Shown here in pieces: positions 38,901 to 64,000 of a stretch of DNA of 64,000 nt (position 1 is its first letter; each line of letters begins with the position of its first letter). This DNA comes from Coturnix japonica (taxonomy: Eukaryota; Chordata; Aves; Galliformes; Phasianidae). Position numbers and translations under genes: made by a program. The stretch is from positions 1,810,429 through 1,874,428 of the forward strand of contig NC_029542.1 in the NCBI RefSeq assembly GCF_001577835.2. Direction: 5' to 3'. The notes under the pieces are model-generated. The model searched no databases. It saw nothing but the letters and a program-made list of their open reading frames with translations, and was not told the DNA's origin.

Positions 38901-41900
38901 TTCATTGCTGTTTTGAGTAATATAAATGAAGCTTCCACAGAAACTAACATGCCTGTGGGCACTTGATCTGAAGGATTTCAGCCACTGTTAGGTAACTACT
39001 GATTTCTTTTCCTTGAAGAAGCAATGCCTGCTAAGTGTGCACCATGAGCTAAAGAGCAGTTTGTGCTGTTCATAGCATGTATGTTTTGTTATCTGGACAC
39101 TAGTATTTGTAGTTTACAATTGCTTAAGAATAACCGTCGACTCTGAGGCCACATAGATGATGAAATAACTGCCCTCTTGGAATGGAGAAGGAAGAGTAAA
39201 AGCTGAGGAGCATCCTGAGCATCACATATCAGACCTTACTGTGTGTACTGTGGAATCAAAGAGTTGGGAAGAGAATTCTTGTTCAATTGGTTGTAGTATA
39301 TTCTATATGAAGAATTCTCTTCCCAGTTTGTTGGTTTTTTTCTAAAATTCTGGGAGTGTTTCTGAATGACATAAAAAATGAGGCTTGAAGCCCTTGATGG
39401 ATCTTCAGTAGGATGCAGGAGTCAAAGCATGAATGCACCAATGCTTGGGAGGAATTCCTTAACTCTCCAAATCATGTCAGTCAGCCTGTGGGCTTGAAAT
39501 GCTGAGAAAAATGATAATATTAAAGGCAAGAGAAAATGCCTTTGAAATTCTGAATTCCCCTTCCATCCCTTTCACTTGCCTCTAAATATATTTATCTTCT
39601 GTTGGCCACAAGCTTGACCAAACCCCAGAGCTATGCAGCCACTTTTGTTTTAGTGCTAAGCCTACAAAGTCTGGTCCCCAGCAAGGCTGGGAACTCAAAA
39701 GTCTGGGCAAACTGCTCTTGAAGGCCCCCCAGGAGCTGAGTAACTTCATGTCTCCTCATCTTATTCAGGCAAAGAATCAGGCTTAGCAATGGAAGTACAG
39801 TGAGGGTCTGACATGATGTGATTCGTGTAACCAGCTCTGTTGCTTTCTGTGAAACCCCTCTGTATGTTACTGGTGCCTTAGGCAGTTCCCTGGGGTCCTT
39901 TCCCTCTTGGTCCCTGGAGGGGAGACCACCTCCTGGGATAGCTTTAATTCCCTGGAAGAAAAATTATTGACTGGGGTAAACAAGCAGCTTAATTAGTGTG
40001 AATTAAAGTAGTTTGAAAAAATGCCTTATTAATCATCCAGGGGCTTATGTGCAGCACAGGAAAATGTTTTTAATTATGAACAGGATTTATTTAAAGTTGA
40101 TGGACTCCCCTTTAAGTTCAAACTCCTGAAAGGGAAGAAATGAAGACTAGTAATTTATTCCTTTCTACTTTGAAGGCTACATCCCAGTTGTCTGCCTGGT
40201 TTTGACTTTGGCTTCATGCAAAAACTTGCAGCCCTGTGAGCCTGCAGCCATTCAAGTGGCTCTGCACCTTTCTCAACACTCTTCATTCTGCTGTAATCTT
40301 TAAGCAGTCATTGAACACAAACCATGCTGGGCCAACGTGCTTCTGCTTCCAGTCCTTTCGGTGCTGTTCAGAGAGCAACAAGTTAATGGCCTTGAGTTGA
40401 GCCAGGCCTCCTACAGACAGATACCATCTGAGCTTCATGTATTAATGTCTGTCAGCTCCCGCTCTCTCTGAAGCTGCTACGCTTCTGCAACTCCAGGCAT
40501 TGCCTCCCACACCACTTTGCTCAGGTACCTTGGTCTTGACTTGCAGCTGCTTCTTCCATTCCCACTTAGAGCCTGCTGAGCAGGCTGGGTTGCACAATGT
40601 ATTTCTAGCGTGTGCAAAGATTTCTTGAGTTTACTTTCACTGCATTTCACTGCATGTTGGGTTTTTTTTATATATTCTAAGCGTTGTGACATTAATTTTA
40701 ATGCAATTCTGAACACATCTGCTCAAGTTTTGTTCCCAGTGCTCCAGCCTTGTGGTCTGTAGCTGACAGGCATTGCCGACATAGCTGGTTGAACCTCCCA
40801 GGCAGAAGAGATGATTTCATTGCTCTTTAGAGGCTCTGCCCCTGTGATTCTGGAGCCAGACACATTGTTGCACTTTAGAAAATGTGGTCCTGGCCCTTGC
40901 CAGAGGATGGTGGGTTTCCTTGGATGTTTGTAGATTGTTTTGGCTGGAAGGGGATCTTATCATCACCGATTTTGACCCTTTGCATCACCCTTTATGTGTA
41001 GAGATTGTGGCATCGTGCCCATGAATTGGGCTGAGCCTGAAAAAAATCCTTCAGAAGAGCTTTCAATCCAGCTGTGATTCTGAGGGTTCCAGCAAATAGC
41101 AAGGAACGCTTTGCCTGCCCAGGTATTTCATCCCAAAGCATCCAGATTTCACAGGTGAGCTCTGGAACCTGGGGGGGAAAGGAGGGGAACGAGACAAAGA
41201 GAACAGGAAGATGAGAGTGTTTCTGATATCCTCACTTCAAAAATAAATGCACTGTAAATTCCAGTGAACATCAGAGCTTTCTCAGGATCTTCCTGACAGC
41301 ACAGGGATGTAGGAGACAGCAGTCACCCTTAAGGACTTCTATGGCTGTGAGTAACCACCAAATGCTTCTGAGACCAGACATGATCGTCTTCTCTCCTGAA
41401 TGCTTTGTCTCCACCTTCTCAGGGTATGTCACCACCAATTCTGGTTGTGTAGTTACTTGCAGAGCTCCAGGATAAGTGAAACTTGATTGTTTTCAATGAA
41501 AGGTGTGAGTGGAAGTAACCTCTGTGCATGCCTGTGGCTTTTGTCCCTGCATGGTAACCAAAGCTGAGCGAGCTTCCTTTGTCATCAGCATTCAGATGAG
41601 CCTTTGGCTGCTTTACAGTCAGGTTCCCTGCAGGAGTCTGAACCAAACAACTGTTCTTCCTGAGCACAAATGAGATATGCACAGGTTTTAAAGCCTGGAA
41701 GTGAGAGTGATGATGGAGACGAGGCAGCAGGGGTCACCTTGAGGGATTTTGTGACAATCCCTCCATCTCTGTAAAGATAGATGGAGGGAAACTGAGTCAT
41801 GCAGGTGTGGGAAGAGATACCCTCTTTGTTCTTGTCAGCAAACTGGACTTTATTTGTCAATCTGAGCAGCGCAACTGCTTTTGGTTTGGTGCCACGACAG

Positions 41901-44900
41901 AGAAAAATCATTCCAAAAGAGAATAAGCACGTTCAGGAATTGGGAGAAAGTGTTGAATGCCCAGGATCACTTTTGCAGTTGTAGCTATTCATCCTCCCAG
42001 ACAGGGGTGTGTGCTTGGCACACATCTTTCTGTACCACTATCTGTAGGGTTCTCACTTTGTGCTGTTGTCACATACGCTTTCAGGGCATGATAGGAATTA
42101 TTAGAAGCACAGGGAGGTGGGATGAGTTTTTGGAGGAGGCTCCTGTGAAGCCTGGTGCTCTAAAGGGAAAGGAATTGTCAATTCCTTGCTTAATCAGCAA
42201 TGCTCTGAAGTTTGTCCTTAGCTCCTGCTGAAGGCAGTTAAGTTCCTGTGCTTCGCTGCCTTGCAGAATGGGAGCTTGTGTTGCAGAGAAAGTGGGACAC
42301 ACGGCAGGAAATTACCTGTGCAGGCAAAAGCAGTGCTAATTTGAATCAAGTGAAATACAGCCACCTTTGTTACGGGGAACTCAAGCCCAGCAGTGATGTG
42401 GTGTGACTGGGGATGTCAGCCCTCAGAAGACTTTTACTTTTGGGTTTTGACCCCCACGCAGATGTGACAACAGTTGGATGAGTGGGACTTGGTTGTGGTT
42501 GGAAAGCAGCAACGGCAGAGATTTCTAGCACGTGCCTGGAGCTGCCAGCCTGTTGGTTTACAGCTGTTTGCAAGAAGAAAGAACAGCCTAGTGAGATTTG
42601 GACCCTGCTGCCCTGACTCATTCTATGCAGAAGCCCCAGAGCCTTCACTGCAAGCAGCAACACGGAACATGTGAGCAGCATCTTGATTTGGGGGAGGAGA
42701 GTTAACAGGACTGCCGTATTCAGGTTGTTTTGATGTTTTGTGATCCAAAGGACTTTTGTAGCCCTCAGGTTTACATTTTATCTGGAGGCTGAGGAATTTT
42801 GGGGCCAATCTGGAGCCAAACCTTTGGTTTGTGAAACGTTCTTTCAGCTGATGTGAAATGGAAAGCTGCTGTTTGCAGCTCCAGGTTGTGAGGGCCAGGT
42901 TCACACCCCCGTGCATGAGGCATCCCAGGCAGGGGATCATCTGCACAGCTGGAAGTGGAGAGGTGCCCCATACCACCCTTCTCTGGAGTATTATATGGGT
43001 GTTTCCTCATTTAGAGGAAAAGATGGCTGATCTCCCCTCAGACTGCTTTACCCAAGCACAGGGTGCTGCTCTTGGTCCCCCTTATCAAGACAGAACCACT
43101 TAGGCAGATATACTTCACTGCAGTCTTGAATTACACAGCTATACAGGTATTTTCTGTACTCATCACCAAGGGTGGATATGAAGAGGTCGATTGAGATTGC
43201 ATGGAAAACTAAATGTAGCTTTTCCTTAACTTCAAGTGACTTCTTCCCTACCGAGACACCCCTCGTTGTGAGGGTTGGTATGTATTTACACACGCACACG
43301 TAGAGGCTGAATATATTGCCAGAAATATGCACGCAGTAACTCCAGCTTTACAATGGGATGTTGATTTAATTTTCCTCTTACACAAATCTGAGAGCGGTTT
43401 TGTTTAATAGAGGCTTTCAGAAAGCCCTGTAAGGTAGGGTATTATTATGCCTGTTTTAAGCAGGAGGAAGAGAAGCAGAGGACAAATCCTGCCGAGAATA
43501 ATATTCTCTTGTATTCTAGGAAGTAGTGAATGAGGACGGGGAAAGGTTTGCTGGCACATAGAGGGAAATCACACCATTTCAGGCAAGGCAGAACAAACAA
43601 TGGTTCTCAGCCGTGTGCTGTGGGGAAGTGAATGTGATCATGGAGGTATTCGTTTCCTACCTGCCAGTTTTGGCTGGGGTGCTTCCTGCAGGCAGGTAGG
43701 ACACGCGCTGCCTTGGCTCAGGCACTGCTCTGAGGTTGTTCTTTGCTTGCTGGAAGCGTGGAGGTTGTACGAGCTGGATGCTTTCCTGCTGGGTTCGGGT
43801 ATCAGAACCTCCCTAATGGGATACCTGAAGGTGTAGACAGAGGGAGGGGCAGGAACAACCTCGGAGATAAACTCCATTGTGTGGGAGGGTGGAGGCTCCG
43901 AATGGCCTCAGGAAGGAGTCAGGTGATGGCATGTTGTCTTGGAGCAGCTTTCTCCCTATCTAATGAAAATGAGAAGAGACCCTTTTAACTTTCCTAGTGA
44001 GGGAAGGGCTGTGCTGGAGCCACTAGAGAATCCACATAAGGGTGAGCTGTTTTGAATGCCTATGCCAGACAAGCTCTCCAGTTGCAGCTCAGTAGGACAT
44101 CCTGCTCTGCAGGCAGGGCTTGGCCTCTTCTGGATGTGATGCCTCGAGGTGAGATCATCTAAATCCATAAGGAAACCTGTTGAGTGAACTGATTTGGGTG
44201 TTTATTTTTCCATCTCAACAGCTGTAAAATGTCCTGATTTGAGATCACCGATGACAGCTTTCATGCTTTAAAGGTTGAAGCAATTCGGTGCTTTCCTCGG
44301 GTCCCAGATTCCTGCTATCACAGAGGAATCTCAGCTCTCCTTTTGCAGTGTGCTACGTTATGTCGGTGCATTCCTACACCTCACGGCTGTACAGAAACAA
44401 GAGGAAAAAATGCAGTTAGAATCTTTTACAAGCCTGGAAAGCAAAGGCAAAGCACTGATAACACAGAAGGGAGGGGGAAAAAAAGATAACAACCCGATAT
44501 TTTATCTCCAAAATTCATGACAAAGAACTTGTTAGGTGCTGCGTTGCGGTATCTCTAAAATCTCAGCACATTTTTTTGCCAAATCTAATGTTGGTTCAGA
44601 GCACAGCAGTGATGCAAAGGTTTTTTGCTCTCTTTTTTTTGCTAAGCACGGTGCTGGCTGGAGGCTGCTCCAGTTGAATTCAGTGACAAAATGGCTGCGG
44701 CAGCTGAGTAGCTCTTTCCAAACCGTGATAGAAGCGCAACATGCCAAAGATATTGCTGACATCCAGGGAGTGAAAACAGGAGCGCTGCCACGGGGGGATG
44801 CAGCAGGAAGCATTGCTGCTGGCTGCTGGCAGACCTGGAGAGCAGGATGCTGTACAAGAGGAATCTGGCACAGATGAGGGTGTAGGAGGGCTGGCTTGCC

Positions 44901-46260
44901 CCCATGGATGAGATAATATTTGGTCAGCCCTGTACGTCCTGCATTGCTCATAGCCATCCTGCCCGCCAGCTTTCAAAGCAGCTCCTCTAAAAGGACCGGT
45001 GTGTTGGAGCTGCAGCATCTCACATGGAAATGGGGGGGAAAAAGTGAGGAGTGTTTGTGTGCCACGCAGGTTTATTGTGTGAAGAATGGAAGGTCAATTG
45101 CGTGAGGGTTCTTAGAGATCCAAGTACTCTGAATACTGCGATGCTGAGATAACCAAACTTCGTTTTCCTATTGTTCTATTACTATGTTTTATATGTGATG
45201 AAACAGCAGGAAAACCTCCAAGATCTCTGACTTTGAGGCTCTGATGAGGAAAACTCCCATTGCTGACCTCCTGCAGAAGCTGTATGATAAGCTTGTCTGT
45301 CCTTCATTCCTACCAGGCACTTTGCTGACAGAACATGATGCTCTTAGAGGAATTCTCTAGTATTTCTGCCCATGGCCATAAACGTGGTTGCCTGTTGATT
45401 CCTTTCCCATCCACAGCACAGAAATTGAGCTGCCTCGTCCTCGTTGGGAGCTGGTTTGGTGTCTTGGAAAGGAGCTGCAGCTACAGGTGTTACATAGAAG
45501 ACTATTTGAGGAGGACAGCATGCAGGTTTGCAGCAGAGATGGGGCTCCACAATGCAAACCCCCAACCCTTTTGGTAAGGCATAAAAGGATGGTGTAACCT
45601 CAGCTTATTGCTGAATTAACCACCCATGGCTCTGACCCACCAAAGTGACCCCCATCTCCTCCCGAACACAAAGATGGGGCACAGAGCAGTGGATTCAACA
45701 GCACAGCATCTGGTTCAGTGCTCTGAGATCACAAGCTGCCCCAATTCAAAGCTCATCCCATAGATGCAGCCCTGGCTGCTGGGATCCCTTCCTGGGTCTG
45801 ACAGCCCCCCGAGCATCTCCTCCCTCCACCCAAAATCAAACAGAAACACACAATTGAAATGTATACATCCTTTCAGAACCACGTTTGCTGCAAATGGTAC
45901 TAATTAGCGCTCCACTAAATGGCTGTGATTGGTTTAGCAACCGATGGGATATTTAGAATGCCTCCTTTTATTTGGGGGGGGGGGAAAGGGGGGAGAGAAA
46001 AGCAAAGCGAAATATAGCAGGTCGTTTATTTCTTTAACAAATTCCTGCTGCCGGCCGTGCTGATAAACGTGAATCACGCAGCAAGGAGCTGAAACCGGAG
46101 TGGATCCTCTACCTTAAAAACAACAACAACAAAAATAGCAGATTAAAGTACAGGAAACACAGCTCGTGAGATGAGCCTCGGAAAAGCCATTTGCAACGCG
46201 AAGTTAACGAATAACGCCGGGCTCGGAGCACGATAAACGAGTGCTAAATAACAGATCCTC
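38901..46260. other. METTL2-TLK2 intergenic region, distal part
   Basis: 7.4 kb without a recognisable gene. Short frames on both strands match nothing I know. It holds a perfect 16-base inverted repeat (39265-39325) and a possible old CR1 piece near 40930-40990. At 45870-46250 an A/T-balanced stretch contains GATTGG and a poly-G run, and it could be a distal regulatory element of TLK2. Confidence 0.6.
39265..39325. repeat. Perfect 16-base inverted repeat with 29-base loop
   Basis: Left arm 39265-39280 (TGGGAAGAGAATTCTT) and right arm 39310-39325 are exact reverse complements. The arms also contain the self-complementary core AAGAATTCTT. Pairing does not extend well outside the arms. Confidence 0.9.
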
Positions 46261-47379
46261 CCCCTTCCCCACCATCAGCATCGTGTTGTAGGAGGAGGTT
46301 GGGGGGGGGCCAACCCCGCAGGGCTGAAGCTCAGCCGCTCCCCTTCACCCCCCCCCCTTTGCTGTTGGATGGGCTCTGCTTTAGCTGCGTGGTTTTGGGG
46401 TGGTGACACCCAGCTCTCACTATCCAACCCAGAGCAAATCCCATCTCTAATCCACGCCTGCCTCCCTTCGGACAGGCCTGGCCACTTCCCGACGTGCTGC
46501 TTTGCTTTCCTCCTCCCCCCCCCCCCCTTCACCTCCTTCTTTTTTAATGCTTGCTTTTTGTTGTTGTTAATCAATCCTCCCCCCCTTCCTCGTTTGCTTT
46601 GCAGAAAGCTCATTCAACCTTGGAGGCGAGCAGGTTGCACCGGCGGCCGAAGGGGCGACCGCACCGCCACGCCGCCAATGGAAAAGCCTTTAACATCTTG
46701 ATTCTCTTCTCCTCCCACCTCAACCCACCCCCCAACCCCCCCTTTAGGTTTTTTCCTTCTTCAATCTTGGCCTTAGAAAGGCAGCAGTGAGCGCAGAGCC
46801 CGCAGGGCTGTGTGTGATGGCTCCGAAGGGATGCGAGGGGCAGCCTGGATCGTGGTGTGTGTGTGTTTGTGTGTATGTGGGGGGGGGGATTCATTTAGGA
46901 TTAAGCCGTCATCATGGGGGGATACGGGGGTGATGATGGGGGGTGGGCAACTGGCATGTGCCCCCAGCCAGGGGGATGGAGCTGGGTTAATGCTGGATGG
47001 GATGATGGAATGGGTTGTATGGACATCCCCTCACAGACCCACCCAATCCACACAAGGGACCCCCCCTTTTGGGGTGGGGGATATCAGGTCACCCCTTAAA
47101 GGGGGGGGGGACAAACACCCTCAGGGCTCTCCTGACCCCCCCAGCCCTACCCACCTTCCCCTTGTGTCTGCTGACCCCACAGCCGACCCTGACCCTCATA
47201 GGTCCCCTCCCTTCCCCCCACCCCTCCGTACCTGCTGCCTCCCCACCCCATGGCCGGGCAATGGCCCCTCCCTCCCTTTAAGCCCTCCCCCATCCCACTC
47301 GAAGCCCCTCCCCGCTGACCTGCCCCCCTCCCCCCTCCCGTGCTGACCTGCCCCCCCCACCCCCACCCCCCCCCTCCGC
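46261..47379. other. C- and G-run-rich region upstream of TLK2
   Basis: Repeated runs of 7-12 C or G, a TG/GT tract at about 46854-46880, and a small GC-rich patch at 46610-46680 with GCCAAT. It looks like promoter-flanking sequence. Frames crossing it are proline- and glycine-rich by-products. Confidence 0.6.
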
Positions 47380-48500
47380 CTCGTGCAAATCTCGCGAAGA
47401 CCTCCGCGCGCTTTCACCAGTGTGTGTGCACCAATCGATCCGATCCGGGCCGGGTCGGGCCGAACCGCCGTGGGAGGGGGAGGGGTGGGAGGGGGAGCAC
47501 CGGCCCCGCACCTGCCGAGCGAAGGGTCTCCGCCGCCACCCCCCCATAACCCCCCCCCACCCCCTTTACCTTCCCCTTTACCCCCCACCTGCCCGGGTGC
47601 CGCACCCTCCGAGCCCTCCCTCGGGCCTTTGTCCTGCCGCGAGGCCTCGCCACCTCCGCCGGCCTCGGCGTGCCGCGCTCGGGCGAGGCTTCTACGCGAG
47701 GCCGGGGATTCGCGGCCTGCTCCATCCCCGCTCCATCCCCGCAGCGCACCCAGGGGCTCATCCCCATCTTCCGCCCCTACTTTCCATCCCCCTCATCCCC
47801 CCCCCACACCCTGTGCCGCCGTCTCTCCCTTCCCCTCCACCCTCTTCTCCTCCGGGCACCCGCAGCGGCTGCTCACGAGAGGCCGCGGAGCCGCCCCTGG
47901 CCTCCCCCTCCCGCCCGTGCAGCCGCTGCCGCCGCCGCCGCAGCAGGTTCCCTCCCTCCCTCCTCCTCCTCCTCCTCCTCCTCCTCCTGCCCCCGGCGGC
48001 GGCGGCGGGATCCGAGCGGTGCCCGGGGAACGTCGGGCCCGGGCGGCGGCACGAGCAGCAGCGCCAGGTGAGAGAGAGCCCGGGGGGGGCGGCGGGGATC
48101 CCCCCTCACTCTTCCCTTCCCTTCCCCGGGCCGTGGGGGCGGTGGGTTGCGACCCCCGGGGGCGGCCGGGCGGGGTGGCGATGGAGCGCTGCCCGCTGTT
48201 GGCCGGGCCGGGGTCAGGCGGAAGGGCCGCGGCCTGTGCGTGCCCCGAGGCGGCGGAGCGAGGCCTGGGCCGCGGGTGCTCGGAGCAACGCGAGGCCTTG
48301 AGGGCTCCGATGGTGGGGGGTTAAGATCGGAGACGGCCCGGCCTCAACCCCGGGGGAGCGCGGGGGACGCGGTGAGGAGGTGAAGGGGTGGGTACGGCCT
48401 TTGGATCCCCGGCCTGGCAGTGAGGCAGTGACGGGAGGAGGAGGCAGGCCCAGGCGGTGCAGCGGCTGGCGGCGGGGCAGGCTGCTCCTCACCCGCTGCT
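47380..48500 (+). promoter_or_regulatory. TLK2: TLK2 CpG-island promoter
   Basis: A dense CpG stretch. It holds TCTCGCGA at 47390-47397 (core of the TCTCGCGAGA element bound by BANP), a CCAAT at 47431-47435, many G/C boxes, a (CCT)n tract at about 47950-47987 and a (GGC)n tract at about 47994-48007. No TATA box was seen. It covers the TLK2 non-coding first exon and the start of intron 1. Confidence 0.8.
47700..48067 (+). other. TLK2: TLK2 non-coding exon 1 (3' end well defined)
   Basis: The GC-rich 5' UTR ends at a clear donor, GCGCCAG|GTGAGAG, inside the CpG island. The left limit is arbitrary because the transcription start cannot be read from the sequence. Confidence 0.5.
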
Positions 48501-49936
48501 CTTCACCCGCTGCTCGCCCAACAGCGAGTCGCCCCTCGAAGCCGTCGGGAGGAGGGCAGGGAGGGAATGCAGCCTGCTGCCGGCAGGGATGGATGGGTGG
48601 ATGGTTGGGTCATTCCCCAGGCCCCAATGGGCACAGGGGCTCCGGGGAGGGGGCAGTTTGGTGTGGCCTCTTCCCAGCAGGGGATACCCCTTCCCCAGCC
48701 CGGCATCCCCTCCCCATAAAGGGGGGTCAGAGCTCCGAGGTCTTTAACACCTTCGCCTTAAGGGCTCGCCTGTCATTTTCCTCGGTGCACAGATTTCCTG
48801 TTTTGAAAACTAGGTTGGTAGCTTTGTTGGAGCAAATAGTAGAAATGGGGTTCTGCCGTGACCGCGTTTGGTTGTTGAGGTTTGCTGCTGGATGGGGAGA
48901 GCGCTTGTGAATGCCCCTGGATCGATTCACTGAGCTCTCTGTAACTTAGAGCTGCAGCATTTGGAGGAAACAGCAGAGACAAAATGGACAGTTAATAAAA
49001 GGAACAACTGTAAGCTGCCTGATCTAGAGGGCACTTGCTGCCCTTCAGGAACTTTCCTCCTCACATACACTCTTTATACAGCAAATCCTTATCTTGTGTC
49101 TTTTTTTTTTTTCCCCTTACCTTCGTCTGGGTAATGAAACTGGAACAGACATTTCTGGAAATGACGGACTCGATTGGTGCATTTGGGAAGATGCGATTCG
49201 CAGTTAAAATGAACATTGAAATTCGTCCCATTTTTCTTTCATAGTTCAATATCCACATTTTATGTTTTATGCTTTTTTTTTTTTCCCCCACCTCTTTACA
49301 CAGCCGTGCTTGTTTGGTTGGCTGTTTCTGAACCCTTCAAGTGATGGCATCCATTGCATCTCGGTACCCCAGCTTACATGCAGTGTGTAGATGCAGCTGG
49401 GGGTATCCGATACTTTATAATGGATGTAAACACACATTATTTTCCCCCTGACAATCCCTTTCCGTGCTTAGAAGAACCAGAGCTGTTGTCAGTGAGTTTT
49501 GGGAGACCTTATATTTTAGGGGTTGGCCAAAAATAAATTCAGGGATGAGGATCTTTGTGCTTTTTTTTTCCTCCTAGTCATGCAATATGGATGGGAAGCT
49601 GTGAAGCCTTTAGTCATAACGCTCTGGTCCTGTGTTTTCCTTTTAATAAAGCATCCAGTGGGAGAATGTGACATAATTGGTTTCTTGGATTAAGAGATCT
49701 TGAAATGGCTGGTGCTACAGACAGATGAACCTCTCCATCAGGGTTGTGGTTTACATACAGTAATACGGTGACAAAATCATGTAGTTATTGCATGGTAATC
49801 TCGTATTTCTCTTGCAAGAAAATGCTCTCTACGTGGTTACGCTTCAAAACAGGCACTTTTGAGTCATGTCAGTGGCACAGAATCTTCAATCTTTCCTTTC
49901 CTTGCATTGCATAATCTGAATGTTATTCTCCTACAG
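48068..49936 (+). other. TLK2: TLK2 intron 1
   Basis: 1.9 kb. GC content falls steeply after about 48.75 kb. Open frames in the first 400 bases (for example from ATGGAGCG at 48181) come from CpG-island composition and have no supported exon borders. Poly-T runs lie near 49100 and 49275. Confidence 0.65.
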
Positions 49937-49944
49937 CAGCAGAA

Positions 49945-62808
<12,864 letters not shown>

Positions 62809-64000
62809 GTAAGTGTTCTCCTGGGGATGGTGTGGGTGGCACATTGCGTCTGTTGGTGGCCATGCTTCAGGCAGGTGATAAAATGTTCAGAGCAGGAAGG
62901 AAGGGTCTCTTGGTGAGTGGTTTCACTTGGTCTTTAATTGATTCTCTTTGTGGTTTTTTTGTCTGTTGGTTTTGTGTTGTGTTGTCATGCTTTGGTTTTT
63001 AATATTTGATGCTTTGTCTGGGAAGCAAAGCTGAATGTCTTAAGATCCTGCTGCAGTTGTTAGTCGAGTTGTAAACGGTGTCACTATCTGAGCTTAAAGC
63101 ATGCAGAGTCTGTATTTTTACATGCTGTGTGGATACAGATGGGTTGCTGTCCCTATTACAAGAAGGAACTGGTTTAATTCCTGTTACCTTGCACTGTACT
63201 GTGGCTCATGAACTTCTACATGAAGTTGAGAGTATCGTGTATGCTTGTATAGCACCAGTACAGTGATATTTCTGATCTTGATTTCACCCTTTGGGTCTAC
63301 TGGAAGATGTGCATACCATCATAATACTGGGGAAATCTTTTCCTTCTGTCTGTGTGTCTTGACTTGTGAAGAACATTAGCTAAAGCTTGCAAAGAGATGT
63401 GTATACAAGCACATCTGTTGCTATTTTTTGTTAAATAATTCGATTTTGCGGTCCGAGCATTTCTGCACGATCTGAATATGAAGAAGTAACCAGTATTTTA
63501 AGCTGTTTTAGCACAAGCTAGAGAAATTTCTTTCAACTAGCAAAGCAGCATTCAGAGGCTGTGATATTTGATCTCTAGTTTTGAACACTCCCATTGCCCC
63601 TCTTAAATATTGTTCAGCATTTGAGTGTCACAGAAGTACAGAGCACTATGGGAAAGATTAGTACCCCAAAAACCAAATGCAAAGTCTTCACTGATTGCAT
63701 TATTCTGCAGAGACCTTTGCACAGTTCATGAATGTGTACTGAACTAAATCCCAGCACTGAATCCAATATATGTTACTAGATACCGAACCTCTGCAGTGCT
63801 GCTTTAAGGGAGAGCTTCAGCTGTGCTTCTAGATGTTTTCAATGTCTGTAAGAATAAAATGTATCTATAGCTGATCATCCTTGTCTTACTAATTCACTAA
63901 TACTCCTACTTAAATAGAAGTTAATGAAAGAATACCTCTGAAAGGAGGGACAGCTCTTTATTCCAGCAGATGAGATACCCTACAAGTGTTTATAATGGGA
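62809..64000 (+). other. TLK2: TLK2 intron 6 (runs off the window)
   Basis: 1.2 kb, AT-rich. No exon recognised; the next TLK2 exon (beginning about R-R-V-E-Q-P-L-Y in human) is not seen. Confidence 0.7.

Noticed and set aside
44532-44957. 141-codon minus-strand frame in the METTL2-TLK2 interval, considered as a pseudogene
   Set aside because: No family resemblance, no splice or poly(A) signals placed to support it.
47383-48324. Overlapping 293- and 313-codon proline/arginine-rich frames in the TLK2 CpG island
   Set aside because: GC-rich islands lack stop codons by composition. They cross the non-coding exon donor, and the known TLK2 start is in exon 2.

Overview
This is vertebrate nuclear DNA, almost certainly from a bird and probably a galliform. 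The reasons are scattered fragments of CR1 LINEs, compact introns, spliced coding exons with GT/AG borders, and CpG-island promoters. Four genes lie head to tail on the + strand: ITGB3 (integrin beta-3, 3' part), EFCAB3 (EF-hand calcium-binding domain protein), METTL2 (tRNA 3-methylcytidine methyltransferase) and TLK2 (tousled-like kinase 2, 5' part). No bacterial-type genes, CRISPR arrays, tRNA or rRNA genes were seen. No LTR or retroviral element was recognised.

Layout. 1-3392 is an ITGB3 intron. 3393-12313 holds thirteen ITGB3 coding exons, from the end of the PSI region to the stop codon. Its 3' UTR runs to about 13.4 kb and is followed by a TGGA-type repeat array. 14553-25121 holds EFCAB3, rebuilt here as 23 coding exons (956 residues) that stay in frame across every junction. 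METTL2 starts only about 450 bases after the EFCAB3 poly(A) signal, from a short GC-rich promoter. It has nine exons (370 residues) over 25660-37846. METTL2 intron 1 carries a 500-base G-rich minisatellite that has grown inside a CR1 copy. 38.9-47.4 kb is intergenic: AT-rich first, then full of C and G runs. A CpG island at 47.38-48.5 kb contains the TLK2 promoter and non-coding first exon. Five TLK2 coding exons (residues 1-121) follow, separated by long introns. The kinase domain lies beyond the window.

The four genes do not form a pathway. ITGB3 is a cell-surface adhesion receptor subunit, EFCAB3 is a poorly known EF-hand protein, METTL2 modifies tRNA and TLK2 is a nuclear chromatin-assembly kinase. 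Their order is the main point of interest. In human the ITGB3 and EFCAB3-METTL2A-TLK2 blocks lie apart on chromosome 17, whereas here they are contiguous. The least ordinary gene is EFCAB3. It has a roughly 600-residue low-complexity N-terminal extension built from small frame-neutral exons, including a recent tandem exon duplication. I found no convincing new biological system.
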